Source: Paulinella micropora (lineage: Eukaryota; Cercozoa; Imbricatea; Euglyphida). From it: a stretch of DNA of 64,000 nt. A program made the position numbers and the translations under genes. How positions within the stretch are numbered: position 1 is the first letter of the stretch; each line of letters begins with the position of its first letter. The notes beneath the pieces were generated by a model. That model had not been told where the DNA came from. It saw nothing but the letters and a program-made list of their open reading frames with translations, and made no database searches. Shown one piece after another: positions 22,896-58,274 of the stretch. The DNA is taken from positions 267,940 through 331,939 of the forward strand of contig BJOX01000037.1 in assembly GCA_009731375.1 (NCBI GenBank), written 5' to 3'.

Positions 22896-23935
22896 AGAAC
22901 TTGTACAACGGTGAGCATGCCTTGAAATTTATGCATGCATTTTCTTCTTGTATGCATGTTGGAATGTATATAAGAAAAGAGCGCCTGCATATATTTTTGT
23001 TAGAATGTATGCATATTTCCAGACTTTTAGCGATGTTTAATGAAGATCTTCGAATTTACCTGTGTTGTGTAATCAATGTCGTGCATATATGTACGTTATG
23101 CATGTTATGTATGTATGTCATGAATGTTGTGAATTGTATGTATGTTATGTGTGTTGTGTTATGTATATTATGTGTGTTATGTATTTTATCTATTTTATGC
23201 ATGCATTAAAGCGTGCAATCCATGAAAGCATGCATGTATGAATTGCACTAGCTCGTTGTGCGAAATCTTTTGTATAATCATTAAACCATATACTGTCGGG
23301 AAGGTAGATAATTAAAAGGTAGAGAGGAGATGAGAGGAGAGGAGAGGAGAGAGGAGAGGAGAGAGGAGAGGAGAGGAGAGGAGAGGAGAGGAGAGAGGAG
23401 GATCTAGTGAAAAAGGGAGACCAGGACCGAAAAGCTGACCGGCCGGTTCTGTGTGTAGTCATTATTGATAGTCTGTGCGATTCAGTCGTGGTAATCGTAC
23501 ACCATTCTGGTGTGGACTTTAATTTTTGTTTCCCATCTCTTCATCTCACTTTTCGTTAGCAGAATAGAAACATCTGCTGGTAGATGATGTTTGTAGATCA
23601 TTACAGGCTCAGGCTAGCATCTCTATCCTTCGAACAAGAAAAACAAAGGAGTTTAGAGGGGGTGTCTTTTGTAGCAGACACGAAGCGATGCAATGCAACT
23701 GTATTTTTCTTTTTATGTATAGTGTCCCCAAGACTTGTACATTGAATTGTGAGCAAAAGTACAGAGGCAGAGAGCTTGTAAGGTTTGATGTAGCAGTGGA
23801 AAGGCAGGGTTAAACACGCCTCCACCCTTCCTTCTGCCACAAGTCGAAGATGATTGGTACTAAGTACTATCTGATGGCGTAACGGCTCGATTAATTAGCC
23901 AATTTTGGGCTACAAAGCTCAAAACAGAATAGTCA
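22896..23935. other. Unique intergenic DNA without a supported gene
   Basis: TATG-type degenerate repeats at about 23080-23200, a GAGAG purine run at about 23325-23400, and otherwise unique AT-rich sequence. A 79-residue minus-strand ORF (23601-23840) has no recognisable feature. Confidence 0.5.
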
Positions 23936-24619
23936 GAAACATAGAGAGATAACTACAGTCACAGCTACAAAACATAACATAACATAACATAACTATAAGT
24001 CTCATAACATAACATAACATAACATAACATAACATAACATAGCATATAACATATAACATAACATAACATAACATAACATACATAACATAACATAACATAA
24101 CATAACATAACATACCATAACGTAACATAACATAACATAACATAGCATAACATAGCATAACATAACATACCATAACATAACATAACATAATATAACATAA
24201 CATAACATAACATAACGACATAACATAACATAACATAACATAACATAACACAACACATAACATAACATAACATAGCATAACATAACATGACATAGCATAA
24301 CATAACATAACATAACACAACATAACGTAACATAACATAACATAACATAACATAATAACATAACATAACATAAACATAACACAACATAGATCGATCCATA
24401 ACATAACATGACATGACATGACATGACATAACATGACATAACATGACATAACATAACATAACATAACATAAAATAACATAACATAACATAACATGACATA
24501 ACATGACATAACATAACATAACATAACATGACCTAGCATGACATAGCATAACATAACATAACATAACATAACATAACATACCATAAACATAACATAACAT
24601 AGATCGATCGATCGATCGT

Positions 24620-24659
<40 letters not shown>

Positions 24660-25200
24660 CAGACATACATACGTACATACATACATGCATACGTTACATT
24701 ACCGTACATACATACATGCATACATTACATTACATTGTATTACATTATATTACATTACATTACATTACATTACATTACATTACATACAGTACATTACATT
24801 ATAAACAGAACAGAACAGAACAGAACAGAACAGAACGTAAAGTAACGTAAAGTAACGAAACGTAACGTAAAAGAGCAGAACATAACATAACATAACATAA
24901 CATAACATAGCATAACATAACATAATATAACATGACATAACATGACATAACATGACATAACATAAACATAACAAAACATAACATAACATAACATCACATC
25001 ACATCACATCACATCACATAACATCACATAACATCACATCAGATCAGATCAGATCAGATCACATCACCTTACATAACATAACATAACATAACATAACATA
25101 ACATTTAACATAACATTTAACATAACATTTAACATAACATATAACATGACATATAACATGACATAACATAACATAACATAACATGACATAACACACATAT
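23936..25200. repeat. (CATAA)n pentanucleotide array
   Basis: About 1.2 kb of (CATAA)n, with a GATA island at about 24600-24662, ATTAC repeats at about 24722-24790, and CAGAA, GTAAC and CATCA variants. It ends in ACAT repeats. Met/Leu/Cys/Tyr frames here are artefacts. Confidence 0.95.
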
Positions 25201-25333
25201 CATACATGCATACATGCATGCATTCACGCATACGTGCATGCATACATGCATACATAAATACATACATACATACCATATATACATTGCATTCATGCATTTT
25301 GGGATTGCATGTATGCATGCATGCATACATACA

Positions 25334-25367
<34 letters not shown>

Positions 25368-25440
25368 CATATATACATACATGCATGCATGCATGCATGC
25401 ATACATACATACATACATACATACATACATAATACACATA
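25201..25440. repeat. (ACAT)n/(GCAT)n array upstream of the MORN-SAM gene
   Basis: Tetranucleotide array that ends about 230 bp before the proposed start codon at 25671. The intervening sequence shows no convincing TATA box or initiator. Confidence 0.85.
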
Positions 25441-25670
25441 TACACATGCGTCCATACGTACACTCATGCGCATGTATGTGTGTACACATACATGAATGTA
25501 CATATATCCGTGCATTGATGGTTTTCCTAGTGTTTTTTCTGCATGTACATGCTTGTTTTGTAGCTTCTCGTCCTCTTCGGCTTGTTCTTTAGTATAGACT
25601 GGGCCTTGTATCCTTGCTGTCCTTTTGCTGTGCTGTGTAGCGGTTGGCGGCGTGGCTGTGCGGTTGCAGC

Positions 25671-47504
<21,834 letters not shown>

Positions 47505-47506
47505 AC

Positions 47507-47512
47507 AATAAA
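47507..47512 (+). terminator. Poly(A) signal AATAAA
   Basis: A canonical AATAAA hexamer lies two bases after the MORN-SAM stop codon and is followed by (CAA)n. It supports the stop at 47502-47504 as the natural end of the gene, though cleavage so close to the stop would give a very short 3' UTR. Confidence 0.5.
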
Positions 47513-47530
47513 GCCAAGCCAAACAAAGCC

Positions 47531-47531
47531 C

Positions 47532-47569
<38 letters not shown>

Positions 47570-47650
47570 CGACGACGACGACGACGACGACGACGACAAC
47601 AACAACAACAACAACGACGACGACGACGACAACAACAACAACAGCAACAG

Positions 47651-47731
<81 letters not shown>

Positions 47732-47733
47732 TA
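47531..47733. repeat. (CAA)n, (CGA)n and (TAA)n block after the gene
   Basis: Trinucleotide repeats starting directly after the AATAAA signal and ending in (TAA)n, which abuts the dispersed repeat at 47734. Confidence 0.95.
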
Positions 47734-47879
47734 CTATATCTGAGGCGTACTGATGCAGCTAATGGCATATCCTCAACGGACATAAGCCTCCAATACCCTT
47801 GTTCGAGGTCCTCCACCCCCCCGTGTCAGTCTCTCGCCTGATGATCGGGGCCACCGATGGAGCTCCTGAGGGCAAGACT
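47734..47879 (-). repeat. Dispersed repeat family D (fragment), cut by assembly gap
   Basis: Identical or nearly so to 57366-57561 and, in reverse complement, to the left half of the 493-bp tandem units at 60782-62026. Read on the minus strand it ends CGCCTCAGATATAGT followed by (ATT)n. N gap 47880-48567 follows. Confidence 0.85.
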
Positions 47880-48567
47880 NNNNNNNNNNNNNNNNNNNNN
47901 NNNNNNNNNNNNNNNNNNNNNNNNNNNNNNNNNNNNNNNNNNNNNNNNNNNNNNNNNNNNNNNNNNNNNNNNNNNNNNNNNNNNNNNNNNNNNNNNNNNN
48001 NNNNNNNNNNNNNNNNNNNNNNNNNNNNNNNNNNNNNNNNNNNNNNNNNNNNNNNNNNNNNNNNNNNNNNNNNNNNNNNNNNNNNNNNNNNNNNNNNNNN
48101 NNNNNNNNNNNNNNNNNNNNNNNNNNNNNNNNNNNNNNNNNNNNNNNNNNNNNNNNNNNNNNNNNNNNNNNNNNNNNNNNNNNNNNNNNNNNNNNNNNNN
48201 NNNNNNNNNNNNNNNNNNNNNNNNNNNNNNNNNNNNNNNNNNNNNNNNNNNNNNNNNNNNNNNNNNNNNNNNNNNNNNNNNNNNNNNNNNNNNNNNNNNN
48301 NNNNNNNNNNNNNNNNNNNNNNNNNNNNNNNNNNNNNNNNNNNNNNNNNNNNNNNNNNNNNNNNNNNNNNNNNNNNNNNNNNNNNNNNNNNNNNNNNNNN
48401 NNNNNNNNNNNNNNNNNNNNNNNNNNNNNNNNNNNNNNNNNNNNNNNNNNNNNNNNNNNNNNNNNNNNNNNNNNNNNNNNNNNNNNNNNNNNNNNNNNNN
48501 NNNNNNNNNNNNNNNNNNNNNNNNNNNNNNNNNNNNNNNNNNNNNNNNNNNNNNNNNNNNNNNNNNN

Positions 48568-48674
48568 CAGATAGACCGGTATGTTCAATGAAAATACTGG
48601 TGGCACCGACGGGAATCGAACTGGCGACAGGGCCCAGATGGTAGAACTTGACCACTGGGCTATCACGGTGTCCA
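48568..48674 (-). mobile_element. tRNA-derived SINE, copy 2 (head only)
   Basis: Reverse complement of the 5' part of the SINE at 8094, with the A and B boxes intact. The rest is in the preceding N gap. A (TAA)n array follows on the right. Confidence 0.75.
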
Positions 48675-48713
<39 letters not shown>

Positions 48714-48749
48714 TAATAATAATATATATATATATATATAATTATATTG

Positions 48750-48977
48750 ATCTGTCATGGCTGAGCCCGAGGGCCATGCGCCTCCATCCCTCGACCCAAC
48801 AGGGACTGCAGTGAGTATGTTGGGGAGGGAAGAGTGACTCTAACCATCCTGCATAGAAGGCCCCAAAAGGAAGTCCCTACTACCCGCACAGTGTCGGGTA
48901 CCTTGCAGGAAATCAACTACAAATGATTGATCTTCCCCGCGTGAGAGCTCCACGAGACTGGGTAGGTCCCGCATGGA
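48750..48977. other. Unassigned unique segment between SINE copies
   Basis: Non-repetitive sequence (GTCATGGCTGAGCCCGAGGG, later CATCCTGCATAGAAGGCCCC) bounded by a (TA)n run and an N gap (48978-49578). It may be part of another mobile element, but no family was recognised. Confidence 0.4.
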
Positions 48978-49603
48978 NNNNNNNNNNNNNNNNNNNNNNN
49001 NNNNNNNNNNNNNNNNNNNNNNNNNNNNNNNNNNNNNNNNNNNNNNNNNNNNNNNNNNNNNNNNNNNNNNNNNNNNNNNNNNNNNNNNNNNNNNNNNNNN
49101 NNNNNNNNNNNNNNNNNNNNNNNNNNNNNNNNNNNNNNNNNNNNNNNNNNNNNNNNNNNNNNNNNNNNNNNNNNNNNNNNNNNNNNNNNNNNNNNNNNNN
49201 NNNNNNNNNNNNNNNNNNNNNNNNNNNNNNNNNNNNNNNNNNNNNNNNNNNNNNNNNNNNNNNNNNNNNNNNNNNNNNNNNNNNNNNNNNNNNNNNNNNN
49301 NNNNNNNNNNNNNNNNNNNNNNNNNNNNNNNNNNNNNNNNNNNNNNNNNNNNNNNNNNNNNNNNNNNNNNNNNNNNNNNNNNNNNNNNNNNNNNNNNNNN
49401 NNNNNNNNNNNNNNNNNNNNNNNNNNNNNNNNNNNNNNNNNNNNNNNNNNNNNNNNNNNNNNNNNNNNNNNNNNNNNNNNNNNNNNNNNNNNNNNNNNNN
49501 NNNNNNNNNNNNNNNNNNNNNNNNNNNNNNNNNNNNNNNNNNNNNNNNNNNNNNNNNNNNNNNNNNNNNNNNNNNNNNAATAATAATAATAATAATAATA
49601 ATA

Positions 49604-49872
49604 GTGCTTCTCTGTCAATGGCTGATGCATTTCTGCACATGCGCCTCCATCGTCTCACCCGTGAGGGGAGTACGAAGAATTGACGATAAGCTCTAATGAC
49701 ACCCCCGCAAGGGCAGTTCCAACACTTCCAGACGGGTCGGTATGTTCAATGAAAATACTGGTCCAGAAATAGACCGGTATGTTCAATGAAAATACTGGTT
49801 GCACCGACGGGAATCGAACTGGCGACAGGGCCCAGATGGTAGAACTTGACCACTGGGCTATCACGGTGTCCA
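49604..49872 (-). mobile_element. tRNA-derived SINE, copy 3 (complete)
   Basis: Full-length reverse complement of the 8094-8361 element, same length to within one base, again flanked on both sides by (TAA)n/(ATT)n. It carries the double AGTATTTTCATTGAACAT block. A few substitutions separate the copies (GTTGCACC for GTGGCACC, GGGTCGG for GGGCCGG). Confidence 0.8.
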
Positions 49873-49885
49873 ATAATAATAATAT

Positions 49886-49939
<54 letters not shown>

Positions 49940-50036
49940 TTAATAATAATAATAATAAAATAGCAACAACAGCAACAACAAAAAAAAAGGGGGGGGGGGT
50001 TGTGATTTTAGATATGGCAACATACTCTTTACACAA
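49873..50036. repeat. (TAA)n, poly-A and poly-G
   Basis: (TAA)n tail region, then CAACAACAGCAACAAC, a run of A and a run of G. Confidence 0.9.
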
Positions 50037-52017
50037 ACTTGTCTTTGAGCTTCATCCTCTCTCGTGCCCGACTTGGCTGTCTTTTGTCCCTACTCTATCC
50101 TTTTGTCATTTTCCCACTCTCTTCTTCTATTTATATTGATATTAATGTTTGTGCATACATATCTGGACATGTTTTATTCTTCGCTGTCAGAGTTCCTCAG
50201 TTCTCTCGTTTTTTTTTTCCGCCTTTTGCTTATCCACGTCGTTTCTGTTCAATGTCTGTATTCAATCATTCAAGAAGAGAGTGACTGAAATGTTTGCAGA
50301 GTTTGGGTTTTCATTCATTATCAATATTACTATTATTAATTCTTAATATTAACATCTGACTATCATAACTAACTCTTCTATTTTATCTCTTCGTCTTCCC
50401 ACTCAGCTCTATGAGACTCAGAGTGGCAAATATTCTATCACCGTGACAGTGCTTGCGTTAAAATTATATATCTTCTATTAGGTAATAGTTCGGTAATAGT
50501 TCATATACCAAGTAGTATTCCATGTATTTAGCCGGGTTATACGGCTAGATCCCATAACAGAACAATTAATAGCAATCTACCTATGTGGACCGAGTGGGTA
50601 TATCTGCCCCCACATAGTGGGTCCAGTTATTATTCCGTTCATCATTACCGACCTGTAAGTCTTGACTGACTAGCCGCACCTTCGCTCACCTGCCGACAAA
50701 TCTACGGAGCACACTGACATATGCCGAACAATGACAAGTCATTTGTACGGAAGTCCTTCCCACAAGCCACTGACTCGTGGTAGCCATAATAGTAGAGCTA
50801 CTGACTAATTTACATGCTCATCCTTCTAAATGTTAACCATACTCATAACTTACTATAGCCCTCAACATATATCTATACTATATCAAGTTAATACGCTTTA
50901 CCTCCCTCACGCCCTGCAGGCTCCCTGTCTGACTAATCCGCCGGGCGGGGAACTAATTAACTCATTGAGGAACTGACTCTCATCACTGGCATGAAGTTTA
51001 CTGTTAAATTTACCGTATTCAAAGTTCAAGTTACTAGTTTTTTTCTCGCCTAAGGTGCTCTAACATTTTCCTTCAAGTTTACTCTAACATTTCAAGTTCC
51101 TTTTTTACCTATAAATAATCAACTCACCGGGCCGTATTTTCTCTCACTGGCCGTGCTACTAGCTAGAGTCAAGCCGGTTATCGGGGGCCTTCCACTCAGT
51201 CACGGTCTAATTCAGCTACATCCGTTATTAATACCACATAACCTAAACCAATTCTACCGTGGCACCACAGACTTCCCGCTCAGCCGGACTCTTTGAATCT
51301 TCGTCGTGAGCACAGCTCACAAGCATTGCCGGGAGATCATACTAGGCTCCCGGTGACTCATGTTGCCCTTTATCTTACCGGCCTTGCCCTTTCCCTGTAA
51401 TCAAACCGAATACTTACTCGAGTCGTTCTTCGATGGCAAAGTGGCGCACGGTCATTCGTGGTCTGGTAAACCACTGTTCAGTATTAAATAACTATTTTTG
51501 AAGTTTGAAGCCTCCTGCGAGGAAATTCGTGACCAACCTGCAATCAATTGAATACACCGTCACACGGCTGCAATCAACTTGATTGAATTCCCCGTCACAC
51601 GGCTGTCAATTGACTGGCAGTGTTACTGGCAGTGACTCAATATTTAATAATATAAACGCCTATCTAACGACACTGTCATGAAGAATGAGGAATACCTAAC
51701 GTAGAAGGGACTCCGCACTCTCCAAGCCAAGGATAACCGACAGACCGGAACATGGAGTAATGGTATTATATATCGTGTGGGCCGGCATAATCCCCTCTCC
51801 CCCCGAGCGTGCCGGGCTCATCTTTTGAGGACTGTGTTTGGCACTGGTTGTATTACCGACTTTTTCTACGAGCTATCATTGGGGGCATTACAAGACTGAT
51901 TCCGAGTCTGGGTATGGAATGGAAACGCAACTCTGTTCAAAGCGTATTTCCTGGACTGAGCTACAGTAAGCTTTCGGCTCAGCTTGATCAATCTGACATG
52001 GAAAAAAAAACTCCCCC
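50037..52017. other. Unassigned ~2-kb region, possibly a long LTR or other non-coding element
   Basis: Mostly unique sequence without coding potential. The segment CCCACTCAGCTCTATGAG ... ACAGTGCTTGCGT at about 50397-50460 recurs at 9205-9268. TAACGTAGAAGGGA near 51698 matches sequence just upstream of the gypsy gag start (5895), so the two may share retroelement termini. N gap 52018-52389 follows. Confidence 0.35.
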
Positions 52018-52389
52018 NNNNNNNNNNNNNNNNNNNNNNNNNNNNNNNNNNNNNNNNNNNNNNNNNNNNNNNNNNNNNNNNNNNNNNNNNNNNNNNNNNN
52101 NNNNNNNNNNNNNNNNNNNNNNNNNNNNNNNNNNNNNNNNNNNNNNNNNNNNNNNNNNNNNNNNNNNNNNNNNNNNNNNNNNNNNNNNNNNNNNNNNNNN
52201 NNNNNNNNNNNNNNNNNNNNNNNNNNNNNNNNNNNNNNNNNNNNNNNNNNNNNNNNNNNNNNNNNNNNNNNNNNNNNNNNNNNNNNNNNNNNNNNNNNNN
52301 NNNNNNNNNNNNNNNNNNNNNNNNNNNNNNNNNNNNNNNNNNNNNNNNNNNNNNNNNNNNNNNNNNNNNNNNNNNNNNNNNNNNNNNNN

Positions 52390-52900
52390 TGTTTTGGTTG
52401 GAATTTCAGTTTTGGTTGGAATTTTGATTTTGGGTGAAAATTTGAATTTTTCAAATTAACGGCTATATTCGTCCGCAAAATATCGTAAATTTTCGCGAAA
52501 TGTTACCGTTAAATTTGAAAATTTGAATTTTTGTCACAAAAATGAAAAACTGTCACAAAAATGAAAATCTGACACAAAAATGAAAAACTAATTTTTGTTG
52601 TTGTCTTGAATGTCAACAGCAATACTTGCCGGTCTCAAAGGATGATTCTTTACGCAAACACTGAGTGTAAAGCATGGCTACGAAAGAACCGGTGAAGGTA
52701 AACTGAGAAAGAAGCGAAGAACTGGATATTCATACTACAATATAGAATGAAAGAGAAGAGAAGAGACTGAAGAAAAGAAAAGAAAGAAAATTAAATTAAA
52801 TTGAAAGAAAAGAAAATGAAAGGAAAAAGAAAAAAGAAAGGAAAGGAAAGAAAAGGAAAGAAATACATTAAGAAGACTATGGAACGAAATTCGGCTTGGG
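52390..52900. repeat. Short tandem motifs and purine tract
   Basis: GTTTTGGTTGGAATTT occurs twice near 52391, and TGTCACAAAAATGAAAA three times near 52533-52585. A GAAAA-type purine tract lies at about 52745-52865. No gene is seen. Confidence 0.7.
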
Positions 52901-52904
52901 CAGC

Positions 52905-53360
52905 GGGGGAAACGCGCCTAGCAAAAACAACAGAGCCATACACAGACATACAAACACGCACATACAGGGGAAACGCGCCTAGCAAAAACAACAGAGCCAT
53001 ACACAGACATACAAACACGCACATACAGGGGAAACGCGCCTAGCAAAAACAACAGAGCCATACACAGACATACAAACACGCACATACAGGGGAAACGCGC
53101 CTAGCAAAAACAACAGAGCCATACACAGACATACAAACACGCACATACAGGGGAAACGCGCCTAGCAAAAACAACAGAGCCATACACAGACATACAAACA
53201 CGCACATACAGGGGAAACGCGCCTAGCAAAAACAACAGAGCCATACACAGACATACAAACACGCACATACAGGGGAAACGCGCCTAGCAAAAACAACAGA
53301 GCCATACACAGACATACAAACACGCACATACAGGGGAAACGCGCCTAGCAAAAACAACAG
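52905..53360. repeat. 61-bp minisatellite, seven essentially identical units
   Basis: The unit begins GGGGAAACGCGCCTAGCAAA and ends CAAACACGCACATACA. The copies shown appear identical, and the array ends in a 10-N gap, so its true length is unknown. Confidence 0.95.
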
Positions 53361-53370
53361 NNNNNNNNNN

Positions 53371-53456
53371 GGTAGGTAGGTAGGTAGGTAGGTAGGTAGG
53401 TAGGTAGGTAGGTAGGTACAGGCAGGCAGGTAGGTAGATAGGTAGATAGATAGATG

Positions 53457-53489
<33 letters not shown>

Positions 53490-53615
53490 ATAGATAGCTC
53501 AGCCGTCTGTATTGCTGCTGAGTGCATGGCCGCAGCAGTGTTGAAGGAAACTAGATAGGTAGATAGATAAGTAGGTAGATAGGTAGGTAGGTAGGTAGGT
53601 AGGTGGATAGATAGG

Positions 53616-53654
<39 letters not shown>

Positions 53655-53688
53655 GTAGATAGATAGATAGGTAGATAGATAGGTAGAC

Positions 53689-53746
<58 letters not shown>

Positions 53747-53864
53747 CTCAGCCGTCTGAATGGCTGCTGAGTGCATGGCCGCAGCAGTGTTGAAGGAAAC
53801 TAGATAGGTAGATAGATAAGTAGGTAGGTAGGTAGGTAGGTAGGTAGATAGGTAGGTAGATAGG

Positions 53865-53911
<47 letters not shown>

Positions 53912-54161
53912 CTGAGTCGTCTGCATGGCTACTGAGTGCACGGCCGCAGGAGTGTTGAACGATACTACACACAGGTGTAGAGATAGATAATGATTAGGGA
54001 GAGAAATATGTAGATAGGTAGGTAGGTAGGTAGGTAGGTAGGTATGTAGGTAGGTAGGTAGGTAGGTAGGTAGATAGATGGATACACAGATAGATAGATA
54101 GATAGATAGATGGATAGATAGATAGATAGATAGAACGACAAAGACAGACAGACAGATAGAC

Positions 54162-54205
<44 letters not shown>

Positions 54206-54253
54206 GGATAGATGGATAGATGGATAGATGGATAGATAGATAGATAGATAGAC

Positions 54254-54286
<33 letters not shown>

Positions 54287-54309
54287 TACAGACAGATAGA
54301 CAGATAGAC

Positions 54310-54368
<59 letters not shown>

Positions 54369-54381
54369 TAGATAAATAGAC

Positions 54382-54418
<37 letters not shown>

Positions 54419-54439
54419 TATAGATAGATAGATAGATAG

Positions 54440-54482
<43 letters not shown>

Positions 54483-54515
54483 AAGATAGACAGAGAGATA
54501 GATAGATAGACAGAC

Positions 54516-54557
<42 letters not shown>

Positions 54558-54567
54558 GACCTGAGCT
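53371..54567. repeat. (GGTA)n/(GATA)n with three embedded ~58-bp units
   Basis: Tetranucleotide arrays interrupted at about 53497, 53746 and 53912 by CTCAGCCGTCTGNNTNGCTG followed by CTGAGTGCATGGCCGCAG and GTGTTGAA. The microsatellite plus insert has been duplicated as a block. Confidence 0.9.
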
Positions 54568-55738
54568 CGGGGGATGGGCGTTCGGAAAAATAGGATACGG
54601 AGCTTCCTCTGTACAGATACATAGATAAATAGATACATAGATACATAGGATATGGAGCTCCTCTATAAACCCATAAATAAATAGATACATAGATACATAG
54701 ATACATACATACATAGACATACAGAGATACATACAGAGATACATAAATAGATACATAAATAGATACATACATACATACATACATACATACATACGTACAT
54801 ACGTACATACGTACATACGTACATACATACATACATACATACATACATACATACATACATACATTGAATTCATACATTCACACATACATACATACATACA
54901 TACATACATACATACATACATACATTGAATTCATACATTCACACATACATACATACATACATACATACACATACATACATACATACATACATACATACAT
55001 TCACACATACATACATAAATAAATACATACATACATACATACATACATACATACATAGATACATACATAGATACATACATAGATACATACATATGTCATC
55101 GTGATAATGCGTAGGAAGCTTCCTCTATACGTACATACATATAGACATAGATATAAAGATACACACATAAATACAAACATACATGCACACATACATACAT
55201 ACATACATGCATACATACATACATACATAAATACATGCATACATACATATGTCATCGGGATAATGCGTAGGGAGCTTCCTCTATACGTGCATACATACAG
55301 ACATAGATATAAAGATACATACATACATGCATACATACATATATACATACATACATACATCATCGGGATAATGCGTAGAGAGCTTCCTCTATACGTACAT
55401 ACATACAGACATAGATGTAAAGATACATACGTAGATACATACATACATACATACATACATGCATACATGCATACATACATACATACATATGTAATCGGGA
55501 TAATGCGTATTCCTCTATACGTACATACATACAGACATATATATAAAGATACATACATATGTACATACATACATACATACACACATACATACATACATAC
55601 ATACACTACATAAATACATACATACATACATACATACATATGTCATCGGGATAATGCGTAGGGAGCTTCCTCTATACGTACATGCATACAGACATAGATA
55701 TAAAGATACATACATAAATACAAACATACCTGCGCACA

Positions 55739-55769
<31 letters not shown>

Positions 55770-56069
55770 GTCATCGGGATAATGCGTAGGGAGCTTCCTC
55801 TATACGTACATACATACAGACATAGATATAAGGTACATACATACATACACATACATACGTACATACATATGACATCGGGATAATGCGTAGGGAGCTTCCT
55901 CTATACGTACATACATACAGACATAGACACAAAGATACATACATAAAGACAAACCTACATACATACATACATACATATATACATACATACATACATACAT
56001 ACATACAGACATACATACTTACATACATACATACATACATACATACATTACACTACATACATACATACA

Positions 56070-56103
<34 letters not shown>

Positions 56104-56220
56104 CATATATACATAAATACATAAATACATAGATACATAGATAGATACATACATAGATACATACATAGATACATACATAGATACATACATAGATACATAC
56201 ATAGATACATAAAGTGGAAA
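54568..56220. repeat. (ACAT)n higher-order array with ATCGGGATAATGCGTAGGGA inserts
   Basis: About eight inserts (near 55095, 55250, 55363, 55492, 55645, 55774, 55871, plus diverged ones near 54590, 54648 and 56223) share GATAATGCGTAGGGAGCTTC followed by CTCTATACGTACATACATAC. Spacing is 100-155 bp. Confidence 0.9.
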
Positions 56221-56451
56221 ATAGGATATGGAGCTTCCTCTATACATACATACATACATGCATGCATGCATGCATACATGCATGCATGCATACATACATA
56301 CATACATACATACATACGTACATGCATGCATACATGCATGCATGCATACATGCATGCATGCATGCATACATGAATGCATACATGCATGCATACATGCATG
56401 CATGCATGCATACATACATACATACATACATACATACATAACTTACATAAC

Positions 56452-56482
<31 letters not shown>

Positions 56483-57210
56483 CATACACACACACACATA
56501 CATACATACATGCATACATACATGCATACATACATGCATACATACATGCATACATACATGCATACATACATACATACATACATACATGCATACATACATA
56601 TATAAGTATATACCGTTTTTCTTAATGCGAACGACTTCTGAGTCAGGGCCAGTAAACTTATATATGTATGTATGTATGTATGCATGTATGTATGTATGTA
56701 TGTATGTATGTATGTACCATTTTTCTTGAAGCGAAAGACTTCTGAGTCAGGGCCAGAGGCGAAGAAGCATGTGCTAGATAAACAAAAATAGAAAGGTAAA
56801 TAGATGGATGGATGGATGGATGGATAGATGAAGGGATATATAAATAGATGGATAGACGTAAAGAAAAACAAAAAACAAAACAGAAGAAGAAGAAAGGAAA
56901 GAAACACACACACAAAGAGAGAGAGAGAGAGAGAGAAAGAGAAAGAGAGATGAAAAAAAGAAAGGAAAACAAACGACAAGAAAGAAAGAAAGAAAGAAAG
57001 GAAGGAAAGAAAAGAAAAGAAAAGAAAAGAAAAGAAAAGAAAGAAAAGAAAGAAAAGAAAAAAAAGAAAAAAAAAAGCAAGAAAAGAAAGAAAATAAATG
57101 AAAGGAAATAAATGAAAGAAAAGAAATGAAAGAAAAGAAAAGAAAGAAAAGAAAAGCAAGAAAAGAAAGAAAAGAAAAGAAAGAAAAGAAAAAAAGAAAT
57201 ACGTGTAGTC
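56221..57210. repeat. (ACAT)n/(GCAT)n, inverted CGAACGACTTCTGAGTCAGGG motif, and purine tract
   Basis: (ACAT)n to about 56600. Two similar segments containing GACTTCTGAGTCAGGGCCAG then lie at about 56629 and 56728, separated by (TATG)n. A (GAAAA)n purine tract runs from about 56860 to 57200. Confidence 0.9.
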
Positions 57211-57275
57211 GTGTCGTCGCATCTCCTGTAGTGCTCGAAAACAAGTGCTCCAATCCCCCCCTTGCTCATTCTACA

Positions 57276-57292
57276 ATAATAATAATAATAAC

Positions 57293-57361
<69 letters not shown>
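57276..57361. repeat. (TAA)n array
   Basis: Trinucleotide array adjoining a family D copy. Confidence 0.95.
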
Positions 57362-57362
<1 letters not shown>

Positions 57363-57365
57363 TTT

Positions 57366-57561
57366 ACTATATCTGAGGCGTACTGATGCAGCTAATGGCA
57401 TATCCTCAACGGACATAAGCCTCCAATACCCTTGTTCGAGGTCCTCCACCCCCCCGTGTCAGTCTCTCGCCTGATGATCGGGGCCACCGATGGAGCTCCT
57501 GAGGGCAAGACTGCACTAAGCCGAGGTTATTCCGCAGTCCCAGCAACCTCTTGCAAGACGT
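57366..57561 (-). repeat. Dispersed repeat family D, second copy, cut by gap
   Basis: Same sequence as 47734-47879 but extending further (to TTGCAAGACGT) before N gap 57562-58274. Confidence 0.85.
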
Positions 57562-58274
57562 NNNNNNNNNNNNNNNNNNNNNNNNNNNNNNNNNNNNNNN
57601 NNNNNNNNNNNNNNNNNNNNNNNNNNNNNNNNNNNNNNNNNNNNNNNNNNNNNNNNNNNNNNNNNNNNNNNNNNNNNNNNNNNNNNNNNNNNNNNNNNNN
57701 NNNNNNNNNNNNNNNNNNNNNNNNNNNNNNNNNNNNNNNNNNNNNNNNNNNNNNNNNNNNNNNNNNNNNNNNNNNNNNNNNNNNNNNNNNNNNNNNNNNN
57801 NNNNNNNNNNNNNNNNNNNNNNNNNNNNNNNNNNNNNNNNNNNNNNNNNNNNNNNNNNNNNNNNNNNNNNNNNNNNNNNNNNNNNNNNNNNNNNNNNNNN
57901 NNNNNNNNNNNNNNNNNNNNNNNNNNNNNNNNNNNNNNNNNNNNNNNNNNNNNNNNNNNNNNNNNNNNNNNNNNNNNNNNNNNNNNNNNNNNNNNNNNNN
58001 NNNNNNNNNNNNNNNNNNNNNNNNNNNNNNNNNNNNNNNNNNNNNNNNNNNNNNNNNNNNNNNNNNNNNNNNNNNNNNNNNNNNNNNNNNNNNNNNNNNN
58101 NNNNNNNNNNNNNNNNNNNNNNNNNNNNNNNNNNNNNNNNNNNNNNNNNNNNNNNNNNNNNNNNNNNNNNNNNNNNNNNNNNNNNNNNNNNNNNNNNNNN
58201 NNNNNNNNNNNNNNNNNNNNNNNNNNNNNNNNNNNNNNNNNNNNNNNNNNNNNNNNNNNNNNNNNNNNNNNNNN

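Noticed and set aside
47880-49578. ORFs of 200-300 codons spanning runs of N
   Set aside because: The frames are open only because the gap has no stop codons.
52905-53360. CRISPR array
   Set aside because: The 61-bp units are contiguous and identical, with no spacers, in a eukaryotic genome. The insert-plus-microsatellite arrays at 29.3 and 55 kb also lack unique spacers.
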